Source of the DNA: Allium sativum
Lineage: Eukaryota; Streptophyta; Magnoliopsida; Asparagales; Amaryllidaceae
Assembly (NCBI GenBank): GCA_030737875.1
Contig: CM060910.1
Location: forward strand, 618,835,303 to 618,899,302
DNA: 64,000 nucleotides
Direction: 5' to 3'
In this document: positions 1 through 11,221 of the stretch, in pieces
How positions within the stretch are numbered: position 1 is the first letter of the stretch
How the letters are laid out: the number at the start of each line of letters is the position of its first letter
Notes under the pieces: model-generated
The model's input: only the letters and a program-made list of their open reading frames with translations
Database searches by the model: none
What the model was told of the DNA's origin: nothing
Program-made: the position numbers and the translations under genes

Positions 1-2880
1 AACTGCAGGTTACAACTAGCATTTATTCAGTTTTACACTATAAAATGCTAGTTATATTTAGCATCGACCTCCAATCTAATATTTTCTAAAGTGTGTTCTT
101 CAGCCTAAAAGAAGAAACTTGGTATCCTTGAGTTAATTTTTTTTTTCAAAGTTCCGTCCTTGTGCCCATCCTCCACTATGTGAAACATCAATTTTAGGCA
201 AAAAGTTACTTTGAGATATTCTGGAAATGTACTTTAACATCCGAGATATCAGCCGAAGATGTACACCAAGACACGTTCATTTAGTCTTAGATCTCATCAA
301 ATATGAAAAAAAATTGTATAAAAATTTCAAGGTGGAACGTGACCTAAACCGAAGGGTTAAAATCTTGGTAGAGAGCAAACAAGGATTTAAATGAAGTGAG
401 AAGTAGCAGCAATAAACAAGCAATAAAGAAACGAAACTAAAGTATAATAAAATTATCATGACACAAAATTTGAAAAGCAACGAGATAATTGTTAATCCTT
501 TATCTATGCCAAATAATTATTAAATTTTTATCAACCAACTTCTAATTGGATTACAAAAGTTGCTGAAAATTTCAAAGATAAATAATTGAAAACGTAAGGT
601 AAATTTTAGGGATGAGATACGGATATATTGATGACTTGATGAGGTATTTGTAGTTGAAATAAGCGATGTTGAAATGCTGTAATGTATATCACTAGTCAAA
701 TATTATCTTTGATTTGATGGAAATTCTGTCGGATTCTTATGCTTGTGCACATGCACGTGTTTCACAAATAAAGTCAAATATTATCTTTGATTTGATGACT
801 TTGTTTATTTATGTTTTATTTTCACAAATTCAAATCAGTCTCCGACAATGATTAAATGTATTACATTATTTTTGTACATTGATACGGTCATACTTCAAAT
901 CAATTTTCAATAAACTTTTAACTATTTATTTATATTAGTATCGCACCGAACTAAATACGCAGTTAGAGCGAGATCCGCAAATCGAAATCATAAGGATTCG
1001 ATCCTAGCTTAAACACGGTAGATCTGAGTTGGGTCTTAGTAATAGCAATAACATGAAGAACCAATCCGATTAGGATAATTAGACAAAAAGTGAAAACATA
1101 TGCTTTTTTAGTGTTGTTATTCAATCAGACCCGAACCAATCTGAATTGAATGTCGAAACGGTTCAAGGTTTTAAAAATATACAAGTTAAACTCGATAAAA
1201 TCCACCTAGCTAGAATCGAGACCCATTGGGTCTTATGTAGACCGGGTCTAACATGTCTGATTATCATGACCGACAAGTCTAGTTACCATCTAGATGGTTC
1301 ATCCTTCAAATTATTCCCGAACGAAGTTCAAACTATTTGTTCTAATTATGTTGTATTTAACAAATATATGCTTTTTTTAAAGCAATCTCCAATATTCTTC
1401 AAATCGTATGCTCCTATTACGGTTGCATCAAATAAATCGTCTATTGGTCTAAGAAAAATGAGGAAGATCGTGTGCTTGTGAACGCGATGATGCAAATTTT
1501 GATGTAAATTATATGATTGTTGATGTTTATAGTATTATAATGATAATGTTCTTGCAAACTATCTAATTTCTTATTTAATTTACCAAAAATATATATATTA
1601 TATATTGAAAATTTAAATTAATTGTTATACATATTAAATTAATAAAAAACATAAATATGTGTAGTAAATTAGAATGACCCACGTCATTTACCTCGTCGTC
1701 CCCAAGGCTCATGGGAAGTTTTGTGTCTTTTTGCGTCGTGCACCATTAATACCTATGAGTGATCCATAGAGTAAAGATGCACACATCAATATGCTGCTTA
1801 ATTAATCAAAATATGTAAGTGGTAATGCAACATTTATGTTTTTATTCGAATCACATAACCTTTGAAAGGTCATGAATATGGGTTATAATCTATACTAATA
1901 TAAGAAAAGATATAGTTGGAACGTAAATAAAGAGTAATGAGGAATTTGATGAAAAAAATTCATAAATCATTTCTTCTTATTGGGCTTATTAGTTTTCAAA
2001 ACTCAATACACGCGCGCGTGCACTCACACACACATCTCATTTTGTATATGTGCATTTCATTTTTTAATTAATTTTACTTGCACATTCAAATATATCTGAA
2101 GATTGTCAACAGTTAGCTCCTAATATAAAGAGCGTAGAATATGACTACCTTTTACCAGCTTTGAAATAAATTTCTGGAAAATACGGTAATATCAAAACAT
2201 AAATCAAGTACGTTCCTATCATCCAAATACAATATGTAAACAAATGAAATCAGTTATTAGTCATGGTTTTCAAATTAGTTATTTAAATAATTAGCCATGA
2301 CTCACAAGACAACATTTTTTGTTTTTTGTTTTGGACTTTGAGAAGATTCTTTTTTGTAATATAAAGTGTTCTTCATGCTGTGTCTTAATGCAAGCATGTA
2401 CTATATGAGATGCAAATTTCTTAACATCAGAAATGGATGCAAGTTTTGACAAAAATGTTAAGCAAAATTTGAAAAATAAAAAACCGAATGCATTTCTTCT
2501 CCTTAGGCTAGAATTAAATGACATCATCATTATTTAACATATGCGAGAAATAAGAATAAAAAAACGAAAACTGTACTAATTTACATGAATGCATAAAATA
2601 TGAATGAAAGCTACCCTAAAAATAAAAGAAAATCCAAAGACAAAAGCAAAAAACACAAGGAAAACTATTGATACTGATTTGGAAATATTGTCGGTTGTAG
2701 GTGGCTCAAGAGATGCTTTATGAAGTGGATTAGATGGTCAAAATATCAATTATTATCTCAGTCTGTTGAAATTAAGCGCGTATTTCTTTTTATGGGAGTA
2801 CAATGAGCAATCGTAGGGTGAATTGACGCCAAGTCTTGATCGTTTGGTGTGTCTTTATCCAGAAGCTCGATTCATCTTAT
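1..2880. other. AT-rich intergenic DNA without a supported gene
   Basis: No reading frame here resembles a known protein. The longest open frame, 1146-1481 (+), has no recognisable domain and unremarkable composition. There is a short alternating CG/CA tract near 2010-2035. I see no splice-consistent exons, tRNA or clear transposon ends. It may hold old, unrecognisable repeat remnants. Confidence 0.6.
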
Positions 2881-2990
<110 letters not shown>

Positions 2991-3142
2991 TTGAATGTGA
3001 CGATATTCACATTAGGTTTGATTTGTCAACTGGTTTTGTACTTCCAATTTGGATTCTTGGGTTTAAATCACAACTTTTTTTTTTTGGATCAAGACCTGTA
3101 ACCTACAAGACATAAAATACCATATAGTATTGTTTTCTGGAA

Positions 3143-3275
3143 AGTTCATCTAGGAACAAAATGGTGACACGAGAAATCACAGCCATTAGATTTCCTCTTG
3201 AATTACACTTTCCACATGAAGACAAATAAATTCAACGGTTCAAATTTGTGTGTCTAATTTTGTGTTCCAATAGCC
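3143..3275. mobile_element. MITE-like copy, family A, copy 1
   Basis: This is a short non-coding element of about 133 bp. Its left end, containing ACAAAATGGTGACAC, and its right end, containing TTTTGTGTTCCAATAGCC, are imperfect inverted versions of each other. A second copy lies at 63229-63369 with the same order of motifs (GGTGACAC near the left end, TGTGTC near the right). No clear target duplication is visible, so the superfamily is not assigned. Confidence 0.55.
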
Positions 3276-4206
3276 GCTTCCTTGTTTTATAGCAAAAAAA
3301 CATACGAATAAACAATATATACACAATTTAATGTCTAGTAGTAAGGCCAGTGAACCGTAACTCCTTCCCTGTGGTCGATATTATGTTTAAGGTCAGGAGT
3401 GAAGTAACCACACAGTTGATGAAGTGGCCATGCCTCAAGTTGGAGAAACGAAAAATCACTCTTTGGCAAAGGCCAGTATAAAAAAAATAGGTCAATTGAT
3501 CATAGAAAAAATAATTATTTTAAAAACTTTATTTAACAGCAATTATATATAAAATAATTTAAAACTATACAAAAAATCCAGAACAACAAAATTCAACTTT
3601 GAGTATGCAATTGACTCATGCCACTGACGTGGTTGATCTTGTTTTCTCGCTTTGGTGCCACGATATGATGTCTACCCTTGACGCAAGTGTTCGACATCTT
3701 ACCGGAGAATAAAAAATATTGCGCTTCCCCATGATTTTTAAGTAGACTTTCAACCAAAGTTCAAAATTTTGGTTCCCATTCTGTTCCCGACATGAAAATT
3801 TTAAATTTTCAATACCGTAACCGGAAGTCTGAAATTCCATTTTAAATTCTGGTTTGAACACCACTGTTTTATTTAAATTCTAGCGGACAAGTATATTTAA
3901 AAAGTTTAATGACTAACATTGAAAGATTTAGGTTGTATAATTTGTAAACCCTATGACTTTGCTGAAGCATCTAAACACAACATATTAACAAATTATTGGG
4001 CTGTTGCAGTATAATTATAACACAAATGGCACTATACAACCCTTCTCTTAAACTACACATCAAACCATTATATTCCAGAAACCTAGATTCCTGCTCCCAA
4101 AATAAACAATTCTCTCTAGATACCAGACCCTAAACATCGTTTTACCCGTCACAACGCTCATCTATAATGAAACCCTCTCTTAGGTTTGTTTTGCTGTAGT
4201 ATATTC
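3276..4206. other. Intergenic segment before the Copia insertion
   Basis: AT-rich sequence without a supported coding region. The open frame at 3616-3864 (-) has no recognised domain. The last five bases, TATTC at 4202-4206, are the left copy of the target-site duplication of the following Copia element. Confidence 0.6.
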
Positions 4207-5126
4207 TGTTGGAATTCGTAAGTATTGAATGAAATATACTTTGTCCATTGTCCCACATAATTTAAGCGAACATGTGTGAATGTAATGAAAATGACATGAC
4301 TATTAGTAGCATGGTTTTTCTTGAAAAGACACTTTGTGAAAAGACACTTCACGAAAAGACACTTCACGAAAAGACACTTCGCGAAAAGATATTTTCTTTC
4401 ACCAACGGTCATATATCAGCAAAAAGACACTTTGCGAAAAGATACTTCGCGAAAGGCATTTCCTTTCACCAAACGGTCATATTTCAGCGAAAAGACACTT
4501 CATTTCACCGAAAGATATACGTCTGTACGAAGAGGTACGAGCACGACCGTTCAAAAGAGATGCGTCTGTACGAAGAGCTACGAGCACGACCGTTCGAAAG
4601 AGATGCGACTGCACGAAGAAGTACGAGCACGACCGTTGAGAAGAGATGCGACTGTACAAAGAGGTACATGTGCGACCGTTTGAAGGGATGTGGATAAACT
4701 ATAAATAAGAAGGAAAATTGATCACTTTCCTAACTAACTCATTCCAATCCGATCTTCCTTCTCTCTTCTCTAATACTCTTATATATAATCACAGAGTGAC
4801 ATACTCATTACAATCTTGTGTAGAATACGTCTGTTGTATCTTGGGAGAATTTTAAAATAAAATTCTTATGGAAATTTTTATGACAAGCCTCAGACATCAT
4901 TCGGTTAGATTTCTATTTTGTATATTTATATACATTATTTCATAATTTTTCCATTCTTTACGTTGTGCTATTTCTTAAAATAGTATAACGTAGTAGTTGT
5001 AAATTAATTACAACATATTGATTGCTATCATTAGCTAATATTGAATTGCAGGGCAGTGGAAATTCAAGTTATAAACTTGTGTGACGAGTTTATAATTCTC
5101 TGTTTTGGTATACTAGATATCTAACA
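4207..5126 (+). repeat. 5' LTR of the Copia derivative
   Basis: A 920-bp LTR that begins TGTTGG and ends CTAACA. It contains a tandem array of about 14-bp units of the form CGAAAAGACACTT (about 4321-4510), then repeats of about 40 bp containing TACGAGCACGACCGTT (about 4515-4680), then a TATA-like CTATAAATA near 4697. These repeats create two overlapping open frames that are not genes. Confidence 0.93.
4695..4707 (+). promoter_or_regulatory. Putative LTR TATA box
   Basis: The motif CTATAAATAAG lies directly after the short tandem repeats of the LTR, and the equivalent motif occurs in the right LTR near 7249. The position fits the U3/R border of a Copia LTR, with the upstream repeats acting as possible enhancer elements. 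The promoter role is inferred. Confidence 0.5.
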
Positions 5127-5224
5127 TCTTAAGAATTTTAATTTGTTTTCTTACTAAAACAGAGGTGGCAACAGTTGAATTGTTGTCAACAAAGGCTGAG
5201 GTAGAAAATCAGTTAAATAAAAAG

Positions 5225-6115
5225 ATCTAGATATTGAGATCTGATCGAGGTGGAGAATATGAATCACCGTTTGAACAATTATGTGCAGAAAATGGAATAA
5301 TTCATCAAACAACAGCCCCATATTCACCACAACAAAATGGTGTTGCCAAGAGAAAGAATATAACATTAAAAGATATGATTAATGTGATGCTATTGACCTA
5401 TGGCTTATTGATGAACTTGTGGGGGGAGACCTTAAATATGTCTAATCATATTTTAAACTAGGTTCCTCACATTAAAACATGAACAATTTCATATGAGTTA
5501 TGGAAAGGGCATAAACCAAGCTTTAAATACCTCAAAGTGTCGGGGTGCTTGGCAAAGGTTCCAGTTCCGCCTCCCAATAAAGTTAAACTTGGACCAAAGA
5601 TTGTAGATTGTTACTATGTAGGGCCAACCCAAAATAGTAGTGTCTATAGATTTTTGATATTCAAGTCTGATATAGCCGATAAATATAAATACAATTCTGA
5701 GGAATCAAAATCAACTAGTGGTTATGTATTTACCCTAGCAGGGGCAGTAATGTCATGGAAATATACTAAACAGACATGCATAACTCGATCCACTATAGAA
5801 TCAGAGTTCATCGCTTTAGATAAAGCAGGGGAAGAAGCGGAATGGTTTCATCATTTTTTAGAAGATATTCCTTTTTAGTCCAAACCTGTGCGGCCATATG
5901 CATCACTGTGATAACCAAGCAACGCTAAGCAGAGCACAAAACTTTGTATATAATGGAAAGTCACGACATATTTGTAGACGCCATAACACAATTAGACAGT
6001 TACTTTCAAATGGAACTATTTCCATAGATTATGTGAGAACAAATGATAATCTAGCGGATCCATTTACTAAAGGTTTATCAAAAGAGAAAATTGACTGCGC
6101 ATCGAGGGAATGAGT
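5225..6115 (+). pseudogene. Copia pol remnant: integrase fragment joined to RNase H
   Basis: The first part reads the integrase core signature SDRGGEYESPFEQLC (about 5240-5285) and APYSPQQNGVAKRKN (about 5315-5360). It then has a stop codon (TAG, 5459-5461) and continues as the post-core segment with SGCLAKV (about 5540). Near 5670 the frame jumps to Copia RNase [18 protein letters not shown], then SRHICRRHNTIRQ, then NLADPFTKGLS. The reverse-transcriptase region between them is deleted. There are further frame changes near 5880. No functional product is expected. Confidence 0.9.
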
Positions 6116-6730
6116 TTAAAAGCCTAAACCAACAAGAGTTATCTTATACGGAAACCTATTCTAGCGACTGGAGATCTCACGGACTAGGATCAATAGGCAA
6201 ACCAGTTATGAATAACTCAAGACGTAATGCACTTTTGGACATAGTCCTACTCCATTCCTTTGGTGCACAATATAAGTGCATGCCTGCGGAAGTATTACAA
6301 GGTTAAAATTACATTTTTTAATGATGACCATATCTTGAAAATAACAAGTGGGGTATATGCAGGATACTTCTATTGGTTGCGATCACCTATGTTAGTGTGA
6401 GCTGGGTCGGCTCTATGAGAATTTTAAAGGCTTAAATTCTCTATAACACTCGCAGAACCAAGAAGTGTTCAGGACCAAAATGAACATAACCAAGAGATTG
6501 GATGAGAAGAGAATCAATGCTTCGTAAAGCTTATTGTCTGGATATACAACAATGGCTGACGGTTCAAGATGAAATAATTCATCGATTAGCCAAGTAGATC
6601 CGATAAGTTTTAACTAGGGAAAGTTTAAAGTGAAATATCTACTTATCCACGATAAAACATTATTCCATATGTACTCTGTGATATTTCGCTTTGTGTGGGG
6701 GAAAAGAATATTATCATTCATGTGGGAGAT
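6116..6730 (+). other. Copia 3' untranslated segment ending in a polypurine tract
   Basis: Between the RNase H end and the right LTR there is non-coding sequence. It ends in purine-rich stretches (TGTGGGGGAAAAG around 6697 and TGTGGGAGAT at 6721-6730), the expected plus-strand primer region directly next to the LTR. Confidence 0.75.
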
Positions 6731-7675
6731 TATTGGAATTCGTAAGTATTGAATGAAATATACTTTGTCCATTGTCCCACATAATTTAAACGAACATGTG
6801 CGAATGTAGTGAAAAGGACGTGACTATTAGTAGCATGGTTTTTCGTGAAAAGACACTTTGTAAAAAGACACTTCACGAAAAGACACTTCGCGAAAAGACA
6901 CTTTCTTTCACCAACAGTCATATATCAGTGAAAAGACATTTCGCGAAAAGACATTTCGCGAAAAGACATTTCGCGAAAAGACACTTTGTGAGAAGAAACT
7001 TCGCGAAAAGACATTTCCTTTCACCAAACGGTCATATTTCAGCGAAAGACACTTCCTTTCACCGAAAGAGATGCGTATGTACGAAGAGGTACGAGCACGA
7101 CCATTCGAAAGAGATGCGTCTGTACGAAGAGATACAAGCACGACCGTTCGAAAGAGATACGACTGTACGAAGAGGTACGAGCACGACAGTTGAGAAGAGA
7201 TGCGACTGTACGAAGAGGTACAGGTGTGACCGTTTGAAGGGATGTGGATAAACTATAAATAAGAAGGAAAACTGATCACTTTCATAATTAACTCATTCCA
7301 ATCCGATCTTCCTTCTCTCTTCTCTAATACTCTTATATATAATCACAGAGTGACATACTCATTACAATCTCGTGCAGAATACGTCTGTTGTATCTTGGGA
7401 GAATTTTGAAATAATTTTTTTAAGGAATTGTTACGACAAGCCTCCGACATCATTTGGTTAGATTTTTATTTTGTATATTTATATACGTTATCTCATAATC
7501 TTTCCATTCTTTACGTTGTGCTATTTCTTAAAATAGTATAACGTAGTTGTTGTAAATTAATTACAACATATTGATTGCTATCATTAGCTAATATTGAATT
7601 CAAGAGTAGTATTCAAGTTATAAACTTGTGTGACGAGTTTATAATTATCTGTTTTGGTATACTAGATCTCTAACA
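6731..7675 (+). repeat. 3' LTR of the Copia derivative
   Basis: A 945-bp LTR, co-linear with 4207-5126. The first bases read TATTGG instead of TGTTGG, a point change at the terminus; it ends CTAACA. It contains more copies of the CGAAAAGACATTT-type short repeat than the left LTR, which explains most of the 25-bp difference in length. Confidence 0.93.
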
Positions 7676-7701
7676 TATTCGATTTTGCGTTTTCTTTTAC
7701 A

Positions 7702-7845
7702 ATGAGTTCCATTTCAGATTTTAATGTCTTAAACAAAACCGGATTTACAAACGAATTCAGGTCCGGTCATGGCTGGAGCCGGACCAAAATGGTTGAAGTT
7801 CTGCCATGTCAGCTGGAATCTCAATCCTTGGTTTCAACAATCTGA
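7702..7845 (+). other. Possible first exon or leader of the DUF760 gene (weak)
   Basis: A 47-codon ATG frame starts 26 bases after the Copia LTR. It is rich in Ser, Thr, Arg and Lys and includes FRSGHGWSRTKMVEVLPCQ, which has the look of a plastid-transit region just before a DUF760 mature domain. It ends at a TGA, and no obvious splice donor joins it to the exon near 8385. The link is suggestive only. Random sequence is an equally fair reading. Confidence 0.2.
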
Positions 7846-8344
7846 ACGAATGCTAGCAAATTTTGATGGTTTAGGTCTTGATTTTGTTTTGATTCTGGGA
7901 GGGATCTCACTAGAAGTAAAAGACAGTAAATTACACATACATGTATCTATTAAATAATAATACTGAAGCAGAAGAGTTTGAAGCTCGCTCTTTAATGGTA
8001 GGAGTTATCTTCATTCTCCTTGATTCTCTCCAAGTTTTGGATATTTCATTTTTGAAATCCTACTAGACTTCTCAGTCTATTTCACATTCACGTTACTACT
8101 ACTTAAAAAAAAAAAAAAAATTGTCGATGTAGATTTTTTTTTTTTTTTTTTTGACTTGATTTTTGTTGTGGTTTATATTTAGGTAACTCTAATTTTATTA
8201 ATAATTCTGATGGCGTTTTAGAAACTTCACACCATTGATGCCAAGCAAATCATGCATTGGAACAATACATTAAAGGCCGTGTATTTGGTACCGTTTTCTA
8301 AGCAATATGTGACTCATTTACATTCATTTTCTGTTTGAAACTAA
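7846..8344. other. Non-coding stretch upstream of the DUF760 exon
   Basis: AT-rich sequence with A and T homopolymers at 8105-8152, consistent with an intron or upstream region of the following gene. No coding similarity seen. Confidence 0.5.
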
Positions 8345-8384
8345 CTAAATGCGACACACCCTCCATCTTATAGGAGAATTGCAG

Positions 8385-9166
8385 AAGTGAAGAACAAAGA
8401 AAGGCAGAAAACAATTGAAGAAATAATCTACTGTTTCATCGTACATAAATTTGTAGAAAACAACATCGCAATGATCCCATCAATTTCAAGGCCACCACAT
8501 CCTACGATGGATATTGACTCATGGCCTAACCAAGAACAGAAGCTAGAAGCACTGCATTCGAGCGATGCCTTAGAAATGATTCGAAGCCATTTAAGCTTAG
8601 TAATCGACGAAAGATCCGTGGGCCCATTAGCCTCCTCGGTTCAAATAAGCAAACTCAAGCTTGGAAAACTCTACGCCGCATCAATAATGTATGGATATTT
8701 CCTCAAAAGAGTGGATGAAAGATACCAACTCGAAAGAAGCATGAATACGTTACCACCAAAAATCAACGATCCTAGAATCGTCGATAATCCAAATCCAAAT
8801 CCTTTTTGGGATATGGAATCGATGGTTCAGATTTCACCAGATGGCGAAAGTTTGGAAGAAGATGATGGAAAATCTTATAGGCTAAGGTCATATGTCATGT
8901 ATTTGGATGCTGAGACGCTGCAAAGATATGCTACAATTAGGTCGAAGGAGGCGATTTCTTTGATAGAGAAGCAAACACAAGCTTTGTTCGGGAGACCAGA
9001 CATCAGACTAAGGGAAGATGGTACGATTGATACCTCAAATGATGAAGTGGTTAGTATAAGTTACTCCGGACTTACCATGTTGATTTTGGAAGCAGTTGCT
9101 TTTGGTTCATTTTTATGGGAGGCTGAAAGTTATGTTGAATCGAAATATCAGTTTCAATCCGTTTGA
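8385..9166 (+). CDS. DUF760 family protein (UV-B-induced At3g17800-like), 3' exon
   Basis: The frame runs about 260 codons to TGA and matches the plant DUF760 family, plastid-targeted proteins of unknown biochemical role that include the UV-B-induced Arabidopsis protein At3g17800. Family hallmarks are visible: ALEMIRSHLSLV, then PLASSVQISKLKLGKLYAAS, then MYGYFLKRVDERYQLERSM, and near the C-terminus SYSGLTMLILEAVAFGSFLW. The frame has no ATG at its upstream end; the first in-frame ATG is at 8471. A plausible splice acceptor (TTGCAG) ends at 8384, so this is probably a downstream exon. The transit peptide and the family's usual upstream segment are not identified. The Copia insertion at 4207-7675 lies just upstream and may have displaced or destroyed them. 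The exon itself has no internal stop or frameshift. Confidence 0.8.
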
Positions 9167-9622
9167 ATAATGTTGCATATTGTTGTTCAATTTTTTAATA
9201 CAACATTCGTTCCTTACAGCTACATGATCAAGTCTTTGTAATCTATTGTTTTCAGTTACTTGTATCGGATGTACAATTAGTGTACATTATTCCACGGCGA
9301 TGTGTTGTTCTGATATGTGTATATATAGCTGTGTATTGCTGTACTTTCTTAATTGAGGAGCGGTCTATGTTGAGCTGGGGTAAGGTAGTCGTAGGCTGTT
9401 TACTCGGTATTTGGCCTATATCAATACTCCAGTACACACTTTTTTTTTTACAGGGTGATTTTTTTTTTTTTGTTTTCCCTTTTCCAAAAGGAAGCATCTA
9501 AAAAGACATTAATTAACATATCATCCAAGCATAAACACGCCAGCAAATTCATACTGCTTCAGCTTATTCTGAGTTAATAGTAAAGCAATATCGTTTTTCA
9601 GATGAAATCAAAATCTTAGGTA
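9167..9622. other. 3' flank of the DUF760 gene
   Basis: Probable 3' untranslated and flanking sequence. T-rich runs occur at 9438-9475. The overlapping short frames on the two strands have no protein similarity I recognise. Confidence 0.5.
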
Positions 9623-9911
9623 GTGTTTGGTTTACCATTTTAAGTTTTGGGTTTTCGTCCATAAAAAAATGTGCACGATCTATGTATATTACGAAAAACA
9701 ATCATTTTAGAAAACAAAGTTAACATAGAAAATAAAAAACAACTTTGATCTATTTTTATGTTTTGAAAAATAAGAGAAACTTCTTCCTTCTATGATTGCT
9801 ACATCCCTCCGCGGTCCCCTCCATCTTCATTTCATTCTACCAATCTCCCTTTCACACTTTTAATGTTTATAATTAATTTTGAAAACTCAAAACTCATTTT
9901 TACCCAAACAC
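9623..9911. mobile_element. MITE, family B, copy 1
   Basis: About 289 bp with imperfect terminal inverted repeats: GTGTTTGGTTTACC...AAGTTTTGGGTTTTC on the left, and on the right the complement of GTGTTTGGGTAAAAATG...GTTTTGAGTTTTC. It is non-coding and AT-rich with a pyrimidine-rich centre. A diverged second copy lies at 10017-10310 in the opposite orientation. The target duplication is not resolved. Confidence 0.65.
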
Positions 9912-10016
9912 ATATGTTTATATGTCAGCGTTGGAATAATATAATCTGAAGTATATAACCTGATGTGTCTTACATGTATGTTATTCCAAAAACATAAAAA
10001 TTGACAGAATATTTAG

Positions 10017-10310
10017 ATGTTCGGTTTATATTTTGTATTGTATTTTGAGTTTTCGACATATATTGCAAAAAAAAAGTTGAAGGATGATGGAAGGAATGAA
10101 AGAAACATGAAGGGAATGACGGAGGGGGTGAATGGACAACAGAAACACAGATTACCTTTGTTTCTTTCGTTTTTTTCTAAAACACGAAAAATAAATAAGA
10201 GTTGTTTTCTATGTTATAAATTAATTTTCACTGTTGTTTTTACGAGTTATGAGGATTGTTCCCATTTGTTTATGAGAGAAAATACAAAATAAAAAAAGAA
10301 ATCGAACACC
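10017..10310. mobile_element. MITE, family B, copy 2 (opposite orientation)
   Basis: About 294 bp. The ends are TGTTCGGTTTATATTTTG and the complement of GGTGTTCGATTTC. On the complementary strand the interior follows copy 1 block by block: an AACATAGAAAA block, a GTTTT..GAAAAA block, then a CCCTCC/CCTTC pyrimidine block and a final GAAAACTCAAAA. The overlapping 91-codon frame is not a gene. Confidence 0.6.
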
Positions 10311-11221
10311 ACTTAAATATTTTCAAATATTATTCATTGAATATTGGAAGATAATGCAAGTAGAAGGCTCCAATGACAACTCATGAAAATATTCTTTAAA
10401 GCTTAGCTTCTATGATAGGTAGTAGGTCCCTAACTAACACTACGTACCAAATAGTTGGTATGGAAAACACAATTGTGTGTTTGCGTTTATCTCGAACTTC
10501 CACTAACTCCACACTATCTAATATATAATTCAAATTCATACCAAACATGCAAATAATATAAGTTTTAATCAAATCAACTTCATTTTTATTTGTCATCTCC
10601 TTTTTATTTATTTTTTAAGGAAAAAACAATTGTGATAATATCTTCAAATGAAAGATATCATTGTGTTAGTAAACAATTTAATTCTGCTGTCCACAAGTAG
10701 TAGCTGTGGATCAGGTAGAAGTAGTTTTGTATTTTGCTTCCAACACCGAAAGTCGTCACAAATGGTAAAAGGGACCACAAATTTATTTATATTTATTTTG
10801 AATGGAGTGCCAGCAGTTTAGCTTCTCATACAAGGGATTCGCATAGAGTAATATGCTGTTATACATTTTGCTGTTTCAAGCGATGCAGTAAAATTCCTGC
10901 TTCAGAACTCAACATTTAAATGTGTTGATAAGGTTCACTTAAATGCGTGTATAGTAGATAATCAACCAAAAAACTAGTTTACTCACATGGATTCTAAAAC
11001 AAAGTTATTTACTATGACATGAAAGAATATCACAGCAGAACAATAATGAGATTCATATAATCAAATGCAATCCATTTCTTTATTGTATAACGAGCATCTA
11101 AACAATCAACCAAGAACACACCATCAAAATTCAAAACTTTGTACAAAGACTCTAATTACACAACACCAATCAAAAGTATAACTTAGAAGACATGGACATC
11201 TGGACATAGATCAATTCTTTC
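10311..11221. other. Intergenic sequence and 3' flank of the XTH gene
   Basis: AT-rich, with no supported gene. The segment just below 11222 is the probable 3' untranslated region of the XTH gene on the - strand. An AATAAA-like signal in that direction is not clear-cut. Confidence 0.5.

Larger units (their letters stand above)
4207..7675 (+). mobile_element. Copia LTR retrotransposon, internally deleted
   Basis: The element is bounded by two near-identical LTRs (4207-5126 and 6731-7675) and flanked by the perfect 5-bp duplication TATTC (4202-4206 and 7676-7680). The interior is only 1,604 bp. It keeps part of the integrase core and the RNase H end of a Copia polyprotein, but gag, protease and nearly all of the reverse transcriptase are missing. 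No tRNA-Met primer site follows the left LTR. A purine-rich run (TGTGGGGGAAAAG, then TGTGGGAGAT) ends at the right LTR. It cannot be autonomous. It lies immediately upstream of the DUF760 gene. Confidence 0.93.

Noticed and set aside
4272..4697. 141-codon frame rich in Glu-Lys-Thr repeats (and its counterpart at 6796-7251)
   Set aside because: It is produced by the short tandem repeats in the two Copia LTRs, and a second frame is open through the same repeats.
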